Both the position numbers and the translations under genes were made by a program. A DNA stretch of 64,000 nt from Chitinophaga sp. 180180018-3. Its GTDB lineage: Bacteria; Bacteroidota; Bacteroidia; Chitinophagales; Chitinophagaceae. The notes under the pieces were generated by a model. The model was given only the letters and a program-made list of their open reading frames with translations. It made no database searches and was not told the DNA's origin. Below are positions 17,970 through 28,188 of the stretch, piece after piece; position 1 is the first letter of the stretch; each line of letters opens with the position of its first letter. The DNA lies in contig NZ_CP140772.1 of NCBI RefSeq assembly GCF_037893185.1, positions 4,464,001 to 4,528,000 of the forward strand, written 5' to 3'.

Positions 17970-20900
17970 ATGATTTTTTCCCACTTACACGTTCATACCC
18001 AATTCTCTTTACTGGATGGAGCCGCCGACATCAAGTCGTTGTACAAAAAGGCAATGGCTTCTAATCAGCCGGCATTGGCGATTACAGACCACGGTAATAT
18101 GTTTGGCGCATTTCAGTTTGTGGCAGAAGCATATAACAATAAACTCAATCCGGCCGATCCGAAAGATAAAAGACTGAAAGTAAAGCCTATCGTAGGCTGC
18201 GAATTTTACCTCGTGGAAAACCGGCATAAACGTTCGTTTACCAGGGAGGAAAAAGATATACGCTATCACCAGGTGTTGCTCGCTAAAGATGATGAAGGCT
18301 ATCGCAATCTTATCAAACTTTGCTCTCTTGGTTATATGGAAGGGCTGTATGGTAAATACCCCCGTATCGACAAAGAGCTGATCCTTCAATATCACAAGGG
18401 GCTTATTGCCACCACCTGCTGCCTCGGCGCTTCTGTTCCCAAGATCATCCTCCGTAAAGGAGAAGAAGAGGGTGAAAAAGAATTCCGCTGGTGGCTGGAT
18501 ATTTTTGGAGAAGATTATTATGTAGAATTGCAACGCCACGGTATCCCGGAACAGGAGCAGGTAAACGCCGTGCTACTCCGGTTTGCTGAGAAGTATAATG
18601 TAAAGATCATTGCTTCCAACGACTCACACTATGTGGATCAGGCAGATGCCAACGCACACGACATCCTGCTTTGTATCAACACCGGCGAGAAGAAAAGCAC
18701 GCCTACCAATAAAGAATTCTCAGATGATGAATCGGCCGTAAAAAACAGGCGATTCGCGTTCTACAACGATCAGTTCTATTTCAAGACCACGGAAGAAATG
18801 AGCCAGCTGTTTCATGATCTTCCTCAGGCCATCGATAATACGAACGAGATTGTAGACAAGGTGCAACTGCTGGATCTCAAGCGGGATATCCTGTTGCCCA
18901 ACTTCCCTATTCCGAAGGAATTCATTACCCAGGACCAATACCTGCGTCACCTGACGTTTGAAGGAGCACGTACCCGTTATACAGAGATGACGGCCGATGT
19001 AGAAGAACGCATCAACTTTGAGCTGGGCGTTATTGAGAACATGGGCTTTGCCGGATACTTCCTTATCGTGGCCGACTTCATCAAAGCGGGCCGCGACCTC
19101 GGCGTGTTCATCGGCCCGGGCCGTGGCTCTGCCGCCGGTTCGGCAGTAGCCTACTGTATCGGTATCACCAATATAGATCCTATCAAGTACAACCTGCTGT
19201 TTGAGCGTTTCCTGAACCCGGAACGTAAGAGCATGCCCGATATTGATACGGACTTCGATGATGAAGGCCGTCAGAAAGTAATTGACTACGTTGTTCAGAA
19301 ATACGGCCGTAACCAGGTAGCCCAGATCATCACTTATGGTACCATGGCCGCGAAGATGAGTATCAAAGACGTGGCCCGTGTACTGGATCTGCCACTGGTA
19401 GAATCCAACGGCCTCGCCAAGCTGGTACCCGACAAACCCGGTATACAGCTGGATCGTATCTTCAATGCCCCGCTGGAAGGAGAAAAGAGCCTGGGTGATA
19501 AGGAAGGCCTGGCCGGTGAAGATATTGAGAATGTAAAGAAACTGAGAGAGCTGATAAAAGGCGAAGACCTTCAGGGTGAAGTGCTCCGCGAAGCATGCGT
19601 ACTCGAAGGCTCCGTGCGCAACACGGGTATTCACGCTGCCGGTATCATCATTGCTCCGCAGGATCTCTACGACCTGATCCCCGTTTCCACCGCTAAAGAC
19701 TCCGACCTCCTCGTAACCCAGTTTGAAGGTAGCATCATCGAGTCGGCCGGCGTAATCAAAATGGACTTCCTGGGGCTGAAAACCCTCACCATCATCAAGG
19801 GCGCCCTGGAAATGATCCGGCAAAACCACGGACTGGCTATTGAAATCGACTATATCCCGCTGGACGATGCCAAAACCTACGAGCTGTATCAGAAAGGCGA
19901 AACCAACGCCACGTTCCAGTTCGAGTCGCCCGGTATGCAGAAATACCTCCGCGAACTGAAACCCGACCGTTTCGACGATCTCATTGCGATGAACGCCTTG
20001 TATCGTCCGGGCCCGCTGGAGTACATTCCTTCTTTTATCCGTCGTAAACATGGCCTTGAGCCCGTGCAGTACGACCTCGCTGAAATGGAGGAATACCTGA
20101 ACGATACTTACGGTATCACCGTATATCAGGAGCAGGTGATGTTGCTCAGCCAGAAGCTGGCCGGCTTCTCCAAAGGAGATGCCGACGTGTTGCGTAAAGC
20201 GATGGGTAAAAAGCAGATCGCCGTACTGAACAAAATGAAAGCGCAGTTCATGGAAGGTTGTGCCAAAAACGGGCACGACCCCAAGGTTTGCGAAAAAGTA
20301 TGGACCGACTGGGAAGCGTTTGCATCCTACGCGTTCAATAAATCCCACTCCACCTGTTATGCTTTCGTGGCCTATCAGACGGCTTACCTGAAAGCCCACT
20401 ACCCTGCTGAATATATGGCCGGTGTACTGAACTGCGCCAGCAACATTGAAAAGATCACCTTCTTCATGGAAGAGTGTAAGCGTATGGGTATCGACGTGTT
20501 GCCGCCGGATGTGAACGAATCCTTCAAAGGCTTTGCAGTAAACAAACAGGGCCAGATCCGTTTCGGACTCGGTGGCCTCAAAGGCGTGGGTGAAGCAGCG
20601 ATCGAAAACCTGCTGGAAGAAAGACAGAAAGACGGACCTTTCAAGAATATATTCGATTTCATCAAACGCGTGAACCAGCGCGCGGTGAATAAGAAGTCGC
20701 TCGAAGCACTGGTGATGTCCGGCGCATTCGACTGCTTCCCTCAGTTCCACCGTGCCCAGTACTTCCACAAACCGGAAGGCGAACAGCTCTCCGGCCTGGA
20801 TAAAATAGTGAAATTCGGGCAGCAGGTATCAGCAGGCTCTTCTGGTATGGGCAGCCTTTTCGGCGATGAAGATATGCCGGATGTGGAACCGCCTAAGATC

Positions 20901-21611
20901 GCCAACTGCGATCCCTGGCCGCTGATCATGAAGCTGAATAATGAAAAGGAAATCACCGGTATCTATATTTCCGGTCACCCGCTGGACGACTACCGCTTTG
21001 AACTGAAGCACTATCATATGAATACCGTTCAGGAGCTGGTAGAATATCAGACAGAGATAGCCCAACCCGGTAATACCGGAGGCCGCTCCAAAGAGCGCAA
21101 TTTCCGGCTGGCTGTGTACATTACCGGCGCCCAGGAAAGGATTTCCCGGAATAATCGCCAGTTCGGCATTATGACCATCGAAGATTACACCGGCAAATTT
21201 GAGTTCGCTTTATGGAGTGAAGACTTTATCCGTTTTGCGCCCTACCTGAAACCAGGGCTGTGCCTGTTCATCAATGGCGGGTTTAAATCGAAGCGCTTTA
21301 ACGACAACGAATACGAATTCAAGGTGAGTAGTATACAACTGTTGCAGGAAGTGAAGAAAACCCATACCAAACAGGTTTATCTCAATACCCTGCCCCAGCT
21401 CATCAAACGCGAAACCGTTGATTTCCTGGTGGAAAACGTCACCCGTTTCCCTGGCAACAGTGTATTGCACGTACACCTGACCGACCGGGACGATAACACC
21501 CAGGCGAAGCTGCATACCTTTAACCGTAATATTGAAATGAATGACGAGTTGGCGGGTTTCCTGAACAAACAGCCGGATATCGATGTGTTCATAGAGATAA
21601 TCAATAAGTAA
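17970..21611 (+). CDS. dnaE: DNA polymerase III subunit alpha
   Basis: A 1213-residue replicative polymerase. The N-terminal PHP domain opens with SHLHVHTQFSLLDGAADI. The palm carries GPGRGSAAGSAVAY and the catalytic aspartates of PDIDTDF (residues 423-429), followed by fingers with VYQEQVMLLSQ. The C-terminal part has helix-hairpin-helix and OB-fold regions (LAVYITGAQERISRNN). Length fits DnaE1 of Bacteroidota. It synthesises both strands as core of the holoenzyme. trxA follows 104 nt downstream. A 682-residue open frame on the opposite strand is a shadow. Confidence 0.97.
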   Translation: MIFSHLHVHTQFSLLDGAADIKSLYKKAMASNQPALAITDHGNMFGAFQFVAEAYNNKLNPADPKDKRLKVKPIVGCEFYLVENRHKRSFTREEKDIRYHQVLLAKDDEGYRNLIKLCSLGYMEGLYGKYPRIDKELILQYHKGLIATTCCLGASVPKIILRKGEEEGEKEFRWWLDIFGEDYYVELQRHGIPEQEQVNAVLLRFAEKYNVKIIASNDSHYVDQADANAHDILLCINTGEKKSTPTNKEFSDDESAVKNRRFAFYNDQFYFKTTEEMSQLFHDLPQAIDNTNEIVDKVQLLDLKRDILLPNFPIPKEFITQDQYLRHLTFEGARTRYTEMTADVEERINFELGVIENMGFAGYFLIVADFIKAGRDLGVFIGPGRGSAAGSAVAYCIGITNIDPIKYNLLFERFLNPERKSMPDIDTDFDDEGRQKVIDYVVQKYGRNQVAQIITYGTMAAKMSIKDVARVLDLPLVESNGLAKLVPDKPGIQLDRIFNAPLEGEKSLGDKEGLAGEDIENVKKLRELIKGEDLQGEVLREACVLEGSVRNTGIHAAGIIIAPQDLYDLIPVSTAKDSDLLVTQFEGSIIESAGVIKMDFLGLKTLTIIKGALEMIRQNHGLAIEIDYIPLDDAKTYELYQKGETNATFQFESPGMQKYLRELKPDRFDDLIAMNALYRPGPLEYIPSFIRRKHGLEPVQYDLAEMEEYLNDTYGITVYQEQVMLLSQKLAGFSKGDADVLRKAMGKKQIAVLNKMKAQFMEGCAKNGHDPKVCEKVWTDWEAFASYAFNKSHSTCYAFVAYQTAYLKAHYPAEYMAGVLNCASNIEKITFFMEECKRMGIDVLPPDVNESFKGFAVNKQGQIRFGLGGLKGVGEAAIENLLEERQKDGPFKNIFDFIKRVNQRAVNKKSLEALVMSGAFDCFPQFHRAQYFHKPEGEQLSGLDKIVKFGQQVSAGSSGMGSLFGDEDMPDVEPPKIANCDPWPLIMKLNNEKEITGIYISGHPLDDYRFELKHYHMNTVQELVEYQTEIAQPGNTGGRSKERNFRLAVYITGAQERISRNNRQFGIMTIEDYTGKFEFALWSEDFIRFAPYLKPGLCLFINGGFKSKRFNDNEYEFKVSSIQLLQEVKKTHTKQVYLNTLPQLIKRETVDFLVENVTRFPGNSVLHVHLTDRDDNTQAKLHTFNRNIEMNDELAGFLNKQPDIDVFIEIINK

Positions 21612-21715
21612 GATGTCAAAAATGCAGTAATTTGCATTCGGATCAGGATTTGATCCCATATATACCGATCGTAAAAATCAAAACAATCGTTAAATAAAAC
21701 ATTAAATTTAAGAAT

Positions 21716-22033
21716 ATGGCTTTAGAATTCACTGACGCGAACTTTGAAACAGAAGTTCTGAACTCAGATAAATTAACTGTTATCGACTTTTGGGCAGAAT
21801 GGTGTGGCCCATGTCGCGCTATCGGTCCCGTAATTGAAGAGCTGTCTAAAGACTATGCGGGTAAAGTAAACGTTGGTAAAGTGAATGTAGATCAGAATCC
21901 GCAGCTTTCTATCAACTACGGTATTACCAGCATTCCTGCTATCCTTTTCGTGAAAGGTGGCCAGGTGGTAGACAAACAGGTAGGCGCAGTGCCTAAATCT
22001 GTGCTGGATAAAAAGATCCAGGCAAACCTCTAA
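21716..22033 (+). CDS. trxA: Thioredoxin
   Basis: A 105-residue cytoplasmic disulfide reductase with the active site WCGPC (residues 29-33), the cis-proline loop TSIPAILF and the usual length. It reduces protein disulfides using thioredoxin reductase. The start [10 protein letters not shown] is standard. A long core palindrome begins 5 nt after its stop codon. Confidence 0.97.
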   Translation: MALEFTDANFETEVLNSDKLTVIDFWAEWCGPCRAIGPVIEELSKDYAGKVNVGKVNVDQNPQLSINYGITSIPAILFVKGGQVVDKQVGAVPKSVLDKKIQANL

Positions 22034-22038
22034 TGGGG

Positions 22039-22153
22039 GAATGACGAATTAGGAATGTAGAATTAAGAAATAGAGCGAAGACCTTAGCGAATAATTTCAA
22101 ATCGCTAAGGTCTTCGCTCTATTTCTTAATTCTACATTCCTAATTCGTCATTC
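22039..22153. repeat. Core palindrome B (52-nt perfect arms)
   Basis: Arms 22039-22090 and 22102-22153 are perfect inverted copies with an 11-nt loop. The core is GCGAAGACCTTAGCG, differing by one base from copy A, with the matching change in the other arm. It lies between two genes of the same direction, starting 5 nt after the trxA stop, where it would suit a terminator. Confidence 0.95.
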
Positions 22154-22196
22154 AACTATAATCCTCATAATAATCAACTGGCATTGTTGTATCTTG

Positions 22197-24347
22197 ATGC
22201 CAAATTCTACTTTTTTGCGCCAAAATTTACTTACCCTTATCCTAACCTGCATGAGCTTCGCAACAGCTTTTGCGCAACGAAAATGTGGTACCGCCGAAGT
22301 AATACAGCAAAGGATAAAAGACAACCCTCAACTACAGCAGCTGGTCAACCGGAACGAAGCCATGATGCAACAGGGCCAGCAACAGGTTCATGTGGAAGCT
22401 GTTCCGCAGCAGGTAACCATCCCGGTAGTAGTACATATCGTACTCGATAATCCGTCGCTCGTAACAGATGAACAGGTAGCCTCTGAGATAGCAGTATTGA
22501 ACCGCGACTATAACGCCGCCAATCCGGATATCAGCCAGGTGCCACCTGTATGGCAGCCGCTCATTGGTAATACGCGTATCAATTTTTGCATGGCACAACG
22601 CACACCCGACAATGAGCCCACCACTGGCATCATAAGGGTACAAACAGCTGCCGGCCAGAGTTATCCGATCACCAACGGCGCCCCTGACGTGAAATACAGC
22701 AGTGATGGCGGGTCAGATGGCTGGGACCATACCCGTTATCTCAATATATGGGTCACCCGCCTTTCCGGTAACTACCTGGGCGTAGCTGCCCCGCCGGGAC
22801 TCGGTTTTCCGGTGGTAGAAGAAGGTGTGGTGATACACTACACCACCTTTGGCACCACCGGCAGCGTAGGCCCTACCTATAATCTCGGTCGTACCGCTAC
22901 CCACGAAATAGGACACTACTTCGGATTAAAGCATGTTTGGGGAACCAACACCGGTAACTGTACCACCGACGATGGCATCGCCGATACTCCCCCGCAGAGT
23001 AACTACACCACCGGCTGCCCTTCTTTTCCGAAATTGGATGTCTGTACCCCCACATGGCCGGGTATCATGTTCATGAATTACATGGATTATACCGATGATG
23101 CCTGTATGCATTTGTTCACCGCCGGGCAGGTAAACCGGATGCGATATGTGCTGGAAAACATCACCAGTAGCCTGATGACCTCCAACGGCTGCTCCATACC
23201 GCAAATGTTCGATAACGACGCCGCGCTGGTAAACGTACTCTCTCCACAGGGAAAAATCTGCAACAATAACATTCAGCCGGTGGTCACCCTTCGCAACAAG
23301 GGATTACAGCCGCTCAGCAAAGTGAATATCTGGTATAAGGTGAACAACGGCGCGCTCACCTCCTTCAGCTGGACCGGCAACCTGGGTAGCCTGCAGCAAA
23401 CCACCGTTACATTGCCCAACAGCAGTGTAGCGATCGGTAACTATACACTCACTGCCTTCACCCAATCGCCCAATGGGCAGCCGGATGGCAATACCAGCAA
23501 TGATACTGCGAGTACCCGTTTCCGTTACGATGCCGAAGCCACCCTGCCAATGGAACAGGGCTTTGAAGACGACAGCTTCCCACCACCGGGATGGGACATC
23601 TACAACCCCGACCATAGCTTCACCTGGGAACGCGCCCGGAATGTGGGCAAAGGCAGCAGCGCTTCTGCACTCATGCGCAACCTCGGCTATAATGTCAATG
23701 GCCAGGTAGACGACCTGATTACGCCGGTGGTAGATCCCCAGCAGGCCGACTCCGTATTCCTGTTTTTTGATGTGGCCGCTGCCGTTTATTCAGATCCCAC
23801 AACACCCGGTAACCTCTGGGATACCCTGAAAGTGATCGTCACTACCGACTGCCGCCAAACCGGCCAGATACTGTATTCAAAATGGGGCCCTAACCTCATC
23901 ACGCATCCCGGTGCGCTGCATACGGAGTTTGTTCCAACTGCCAGCGAATGGCGGAGAGATTCGGTGGATCTGACCGCTACCATACGTAAAGGGAAGTTTC
24001 AGGTAGCCTTCAGAAACATCTCAAATTCAGAGAATAACATTTACATAGATAATATTAAAATTGTAGGCAAAGCGGTGAATCCCACCCTGAAGGAAAAAGG
24101 GGTATTGGTGAATCCGAACCCAACCGATGGGCAGGTTTGGGTTACTTTTTACCAGTTACCGGAAGACCTGGTGCAGGTATCTGTTTATAATGTTCAGGGG
24201 CAGCTGGTGATGAGTAAACCACCGGCAGATATTGGCGCTGGCAACCGCATGACCTTTAATTTGGTAAATGAGCCAAATGGTGTTTATTTTGTGAAATTAA
24301 TTTACAGGAACAGGGCCAACACCATCAAAATAATGAAAGTAAGATGA
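22197..24347 (+). CDS. Secreted M43 family zinc metalloprotease with type IX sorting domain
   Basis: A 716-residue protein. A signal peptide (LTLILTCMSFATAFAQ) precedes an M43 (pappalysin-like) domain with HEIGHYFGLKH (residues 236-246), the extended zinc motif HExxHxxGxxH, and a Met-turn at FMNYMDYTDD. A middle beta-rich section and a jelly-roll-like region (LPMEQGFEDDSFPPPGW) follow. The last 80 residues form a type A T9SS sorting domain (VLVNPNPTDGQVWVTF to GVYFVKLIYR), so it should be exported through the type IX system and anchored or released at the surface. The ATG at 22197 is preferred to a TTG just before it. mqnE overlaps its end by 4 nt. Confidence 0.92.
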   Translation: MPNSTFLRQNLLTLILTCMSFATAFAQRKCGTAEVIQQRIKDNPQLQQLVNRNEAMMQQGQQQVHVEAVPQQVTIPVVVHIVLDNPSLVTDEQVASEIAVLNRDYNAANPDISQVPPVWQPLIGNTRINFCMAQRTPDNEPTTGIIRVQTAAGQSYPITNGAPDVKYSSDGGSDGWDHTRYLNIWVTRLSGNYLGVAAPPGLGFPVVEEGVVIHYTTFGTTGSVGPTYNLGRTATHEIGHYFGLKHVWGTNTGNCTTDDGIADTPPQSNYTTGCPSFPKLDVCTPTWPGIMFMNYMDYTDDACMHLFTAGQVNRMRYVLENITSSLMTSNGCSIPQMFDNDAALVNVLSPQGKICNNNIQPVVTLRNKGLQPLSKVNIWYKVNNGALTSFSWTGNLGSLQQTTVTLPNSSVAIGNYTLTAFTQSPNGQPDGNTSNDTASTRFRYDAEATLPMEQGFEDDSFPPPGWDIYNPDHSFTWERARNVGKGSSASALMRNLGYNVNGQVDDLITPVVDPQQADSVFLFFDVAAAVYSDPTTPGNLWDTLKVIVTTDCRQTGQILYSKWGPNLITHPGALHTEFVPTASEWRRDSVDLTATIRKGKFQVAFRNISNSENNIYIDNIKIVGKAVNPTLKEKGVLVNPNPTDGQVWVTFYQLPEDLVQVSVYNVQGQLVMSKPPADIGAGNRMTFNLVNEPNGVYFVKLIYRNRANTIKIMKVR

Positions 24348-25525
24348 CGATGAGACAAGATAACACGGCTGTTCAAACGCTCCTTGAGCAACCCAACCTG
24401 GACGCAGCATTAAAAAGCATTGCAGAAAAGATCCTCCGGAAGGAACGCATTACGCCCGCAGAAGGGCTGACCTTATTTGAGAAAGGTGATATAGGCCTGC
24501 TGGGCGCATTGGCTAATCATGTAAGAGAACGAATGCATGGTGATAAAACCTACTTCAACCGCAACTTTCATATCGAGCCAACTAACGTTTGTGTATTCAC
24601 CTGTCACTTTTGTTCTTATTCCCGCCTGTACAAAAACAGGGAAGATGGATGGGAACTGAGCATCGATCAGATGATGGACATCGTTAAAAAATACGATAAC
24701 CAGCCGGTTACCGAAGTACATATCGTAGGCGGCGTACATCCCAAAATGCAGCTCGATTTCTTCGTGGAACTGATCCGCCAGATCAGGGCTCACCGGCCCG
24801 ACCTGCATATTAAAGGCTTCACGGCAGTGGAACTGGATTATATGTTCCGTAAGGCGAAAGTAAGCGTGGAGGAAGGAATGCGCATCCTGAATGAAGCAGG
24901 ACTGCAATCTCTGCCCGGTGGGGGCGCTGAAATATTTGCGCCTGAAGTACGTGCTAAAATATGTCATGATAAGGTAGATGCAGACGGCTGGCTGGCCATT
25001 CACAAGGCGGCGCACCAACGCGGTATGCATACCAATGCGACGATGTTGTATGGTCATATAGAATCCTATGCCGACCGTATCGATCATATGGAACGCCTGC
25101 GGCAACTGCAGGATGAAACCGGTGGTTTCAACACCTTCATCCCGCTGAAATTCCGCAATAAAGGCAACGATATGGCGGATATCCCGGAAAGCTCCATCGT
25201 GGAAGATCTGAAGCTTTATGCGGTAGCCCGCCTGTACATGGATAATTTCCCGCACCTGAAGGCATACTGGCCTATGCTGGGCAGAAACAGTGCGCAGCTG
25301 ACCCTTGCTTTCGGCGTGAACGACCTGGATGGTACGATCGACGATACCACGAAGATCTATTCCATGGCCGGTGCAGAAGAGCAAACGCCCTCTATGAGTA
25401 CCGCCCAGCTGGCGATACTGATCAGGCAGGCTGGCAGAAGGCCTGTGGAAAGGGATACCGTGTATAACGAAATAAAGGATTACACCGACGTTGTTTTTTC
25501 TGATGAAGAACTGCTGACCAAATAG
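24344..25525 (+). CDS. mqnE: Aminofutalosine synthase (radical SAM)
   Basis: A 393-residue radical SAM enzyme of the MqnE/CofH group. The cluster motif is C-x3-C-x2-C at Cys83, Cys87 and Cys90 (NVCVFTCHFCSYS). Further matches to MqnE are EVHIVGGVHPKMQ, KGFTAVELDYMF, SLPGGGAEIF and HTNATMLYGHIE. The enzyme makes aminofutalosine from a chorismate-derived enolpyruvyl compound in the futalosine route to menaquinone. Its ATG overlaps the stop of the protease gene (ATGA), and an ATG two codons later is an alternative. No other mqn genes lie in the window, so the pathway is dispersed. Confidence 0.9.
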   Translation: MTMRQDNTAVQTLLEQPNLDAALKSIAEKILRKERITPAEGLTLFEKGDIGLLGALANHVRERMHGDKTYFNRNFHIEPTNVCVFTCHFCSYSRLYKNREDGWELSIDQMMDIVKKYDNQPVTEVHIVGGVHPKMQLDFFVELIRQIRAHRPDLHIKGFTAVELDYMFRKAKVSVEEGMRILNEAGLQSLPGGGAEIFAPEVRAKICHDKVDADGWLAIHKAAHQRGMHTNATMLYGHIESYADRIDHMERLRQLQDETGGFNTFIPLKFRNKGNDMADIPESSIVEDLKLYAVARLYMDNFPHLKAYWPMLGRNSAQLTLAFGVNDLDGTIDDTTKIYSMAGAEEQTPSMSTAQLAILIRQAGRRPVERDTVYNEIKDYTDVVFSDEELLTK

Positions 25526-25538
25526 TACCGTGTATCTT

Positions 25539-26078
25539 ATGCAATTACATCTGAAATGTATACTGATCGCCAGCCTGTATATCGCAGGTTGTCATCAGAA
25601 CAATGCCGGCAATACCAATGCTGGTACCGATAACAATTCCGGTGCGGCTGCCACTTCCGGTACGGATGCTACCGGGGAAAGTTCCAACGGCCTTACGTTT
25701 AAGAAACAAGGCGCGCTGACATTCATTTCCAAAGCGGGTGCCGATACCCTTCGCAAAATTGATATCCAGCTGGCGCAAACCGATGAGCAGCGCGCCGATG
25801 GACTGATGTATCGTAAGTCGATGACAGACGACCAGGGTATGTTGTTCATCTTCCCGGACCTTGAAGAAAGGGCCTTCTGGATGAAGAACACTTATATCTC
25901 GCTGGATATTGTTTATATAGATGACAAGATGGAAATCGTATCTATCCAGAAGTACGCCACTCCCCTTTCAGAACAAAGTCTTCCTTCCTATAAGAAAGCG
26001 AAGTATGTATTGGAAGTAAATGGCGGTTTCTGTGATAAGTATCATATTGGTTATGGAGATAAGATCAGCTACCAGTAG
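25539..26078 (+). CDS. DUF192 lipoprotein
   Basis: A 179-residue lipoprotein: signal peptide ending in the lipobox YIAGC (Cys18), then a low-complexity linker of Asn, Gly, Thr, Ala and Ser, and a DUF192 domain with ERADGLMYRKSM-like helix start, MLFIFPDLEERAFWMKNTYI and the closing GDKISYQ. DUF192 proteins are small beta folds of unknown function on the cell surface. The ATG at 25539 gives a better signal peptide than a GTG three codons earlier. It follows mqnE by 13 nt and ends before a strong terminator. Confidence 0.88.
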   Translation: MQLHLKCILIASLYIAGCHQNNAGNTNAGTDNNSGAAATSGTDATGESSNGLTFKKQGALTFISKAGADTLRKIDIQLAQTDEQRADGLMYRKSMTDDQGMLFIFPDLEERAFWMKNTYISLDIVYIDDKMEIVSIQKYATPLSEQSLPSYKKAKYVLEVNGGFCDKYHIGYGDKISYQ

Positions 26079-26100
26079 ATCTTAGATAAAATAAAAAGAG

Positions 26101-26128
26101 AAGCCCTGGCAGACGCCAGGGCTTTTTT
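26101..26128 (+). terminator. Intrinsic terminator after the DUF192 gene
   Basis: AAGCCCTGGC and GCCAGGGCTT form a 10-bp GC-rich stem with a 4-nt loop, followed by a run of six T. It ends the transcript that includes mqnE and the DUF192 gene. Confidence 0.88.
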
Positions 26129-26177
26129 CGCTCCTATTGATACATATTTGATCGCTAACATGATAGCCTTGCGTATG

Positions 26178-26546
26178 CTATCCTTCCGCATTCGCAACAT
26201 TCAGGATGTGCAGCTGCGTTTTACCGGCAGGCACTTCCCAGTCCACCACGTCACCGGCACTATATCCCAGCAAAGCAGTGCCTATCGGCGAAAGGATAGA
26301 TAATTTTCCCAGCTGAATATTGCTGGCAGCCGGTAATACCAGCTGTACATTGCGGACAGCGCCGCTGCGCTCGTCTCTGAATTGCAGGGTAGAATTCACC
26401 TGCACCACATCTTCGGGTACTTTTCCCTTTCTGATTACTGCCCTTTCGAGCTCCTCTTTCAGTTTCTCAGAACCCGGCGAATGATAACACAGCGTTTTGA
26501 GAATTTCGTAATCATGTTGGGATACAATAATCTGTTTCTTTTTCAT
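26178..26546 (-). CDS. GreA/GreB family factor (Rnk-like)
   Basis: A 122-residue protein with a short helical N-terminus (QHDYEILKTLCYH) and a C-terminal GreA/GreB FKBP-like domain: VQLVLPAASNIQLGKLSILSPIGTALLG, then AGDVVDWEVPAG. The long coiled coil of true Gre factors is absent, as in Rnk, which binds RNA polymerase without cleavage stimulation. Role is inferred from the fold. It stands alone on the minus strand. Confidence 0.85.
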   Translation of the reverse strand: MKKKQIIVSQHDYEILKTLCYHSPGSEKLKEELERAVIRKGKVPEDVVQVNSTLQFRDERSGAVRNVQLVLPAASNIQLGKLSILSPIGTALLGYSAGDVVDWEVPAGKTQLHILNVANAEG

Positions 26547-26652
26547 GATATCGGATTTAAGAATAAGTAATAGATCTGCCTGTGGTGCAGGTGCTGATTT
26601 TCAACCGGCACCGCAAGCATTTGTTAAAATGTTCCGCTGCCGGCCTGGAATG

Positions 26653-28188
26653 TTAAGCGCTAACAGCTAAAGGTTTCTTTTTGTGATAAATCTCTTCATA
26701 GCTTCGTATATCCGTTCTGGTTACACGTCTGAATACAGCGGATGGATTTACCTGATCGGCCGAGGCGAATCCGCAGGCGCCCATCAGTTCGGCCAGTGCG
26801 GCGATGGTATTGCGGTGATAATTCGCGACGCGCACCCGTTTGTCTGCTACGTTCACGCCCTGATACAAATGGGGATCCTGCGTAGCCACACCTACAGGGC
26901 AACTGCCGCTATCGCACTGCAAGGCCTGAATACAGCCCAGCGCCAGCATCATGCCTCTTGCACTGTAGCAGGCATCTGCACCCAATGCCAGTACTTTCAT
27001 GATATCGAATCCGGTAATGATTTTGCCGCTTGCGAGGATACGGATATGTTCCTTAAGGTGATATTGCCTCAACAGGCCGGTCACCAGTGCAAGCGCATCA
27101 AACAATGGCATCCCGATAGAGTCGGTAAACTCCAGCGGCGCCGCGCCCGTACCGCCTTCCGCACCATCCACGGTGATAAAGTCGGGATAGATCCCTGTAT
27201 TCACCATGGCGGTGCAGATCCGCTCAAACTCATCAGCCCGGCCTACGCACAGCTTGAACCCTACGGGCTTGCCACCGGAAAGTTTCCTTAACTGCTGCAG
27301 GAAGGCGAGCATTTCATACTCATCATGGAAGGCGGTATGTGCTGCGGGCGATAATACGCTGACACCCGGTTTTACTTTACGGATACCGGCAATCTCCGGT
27401 GTGTTCTTTGCTGCCGGCAATACGCCTCCTTTGCCAGGTTTGGCTCCCTGGCTCAGTTTCAATTCGATCATCTTCACCGCCGGCTCGGCAGCAGATGCAG
27501 CAAATATCTCTGATGAAAAATTGCCCTGTTCATCGCGGCAACCGAAGTAGCCGGTGCCTATCTGCCAGATCAGGTGACCGCCATGCTGTAAATGGTAAGG
27601 ACTGATACCTCCTTCCCCGGTATTATGCGCGAAGCCACCCATCTGGGCGCCACCGTTCAAAGAAGCAATGGCTGTTTTGCTCAATGCGCCGTAACTCATC
27701 GCACTGATATTGAGCAGGCTGGCATCATAAGGCTTGTGGCACTGTCCGTTGCCGATCACCACCCTCAGCGATTCAGCTTTTACCCTGATCGGAAACGCTG
27801 TATGCGAGGCCCATTCATAGCCTGGTTCATACATATTCTCCAAAGCGCCGAAGGCAACGGTTTGCTTCACATCTTTCGCGCGCTGATATACCACTGCGCG
27901 CTGGCGACGGTTAAACGGCCGCCCGTCGGTATCTGATTCAAAAAAGTACTGGCGCATCTCCGGCCGGATCTGTTCCAGCAGATAACGCAGTCGTCCTAAT
28001 AAGGGATAATTACGTAACAGTGCATGTTTTCCCTGGAACCGGTCGTAGATTGTCAGCAGAGAAAGCCCCACTGCTACCGGCAACAGGAACCATCCACTTA
28101 AATATCCGCGATAAAGGCTTGCTGCCACACTCACATCAAGCAACAGGCATGAAAAATAAACCGCCCATCGTGCTATCCGATGATTCAT
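26653..28188 (-). CDS. FMN-binding glutamate synthase family protein
   Basis: A 511-residue protein equivalent to the central and FMN domains of the glutamate synthase large subunit, without the amidotransferase domain. Two hydrophobic segments near the N-terminus (AVYFSCLLLDVSVAASLY and WFLLPVAVGLSLLTIY) suggest membrane attachment. FMN-domain marks are GEGGISPYH, GAKPGKGGVLPA and TVDGAEGGTGAAP; the 3Fe-4S cysteines appear as GCIQALQCDSGSCPVG. The physiological reaction of these stand-alone proteins is not settled. Two hairpins and a core palindrome occupy the upstream region. Confidence 0.87.
   Translation of the reverse strand: MNHRIARWAVYFSCLLLDVSVAASLYRGYLSGWFLLPVAVGLSLLTIYDRFQGKHALLRNYPLLGRLRYLLEQIRPEMRQYFFESDTDGRPFNRRQRAVVYQRAKDVKQTVAFGALENMYEPGYEWASHTAFPIRVKAESLRVVIGNGQCHKPYDASLLNISAMSYGALSKTAIASLNGGAQMGGFAHNTGEGGISPYHLQHGGHLIWQIGTGYFGCRDEQGNFSSEIFAASAAEPAVKMIELKLSQGAKPGKGGVLPAAKNTPEIAGIRKVKPGVSVLSPAAHTAFHDEYEMLAFLQQLRKLSGGKPVGFKLCVGRADEFERICTAMVNTGIYPDFITVDGAEGGTGAAPLEFTDSIGMPLFDALALVTGLLRQYHLKEHIRILASGKIITGFDIMKVLALGADACYSARGMMLALGCIQALQCDSGSCPVGVATQDPHLYQGVNVADKRVRVANYHRNTIAALAELMGACGFASADQVNPSAVFRRVTRTDIRSYEEIYHKKKPLAVSA

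Noticed and set aside
18720..20768. 682-codon open frame antisense to dnaE
   Set aside because: It lies wholly within dnaE on the opposite strand, has no recognisable domains and composition that follows from the dnaE codon pattern.
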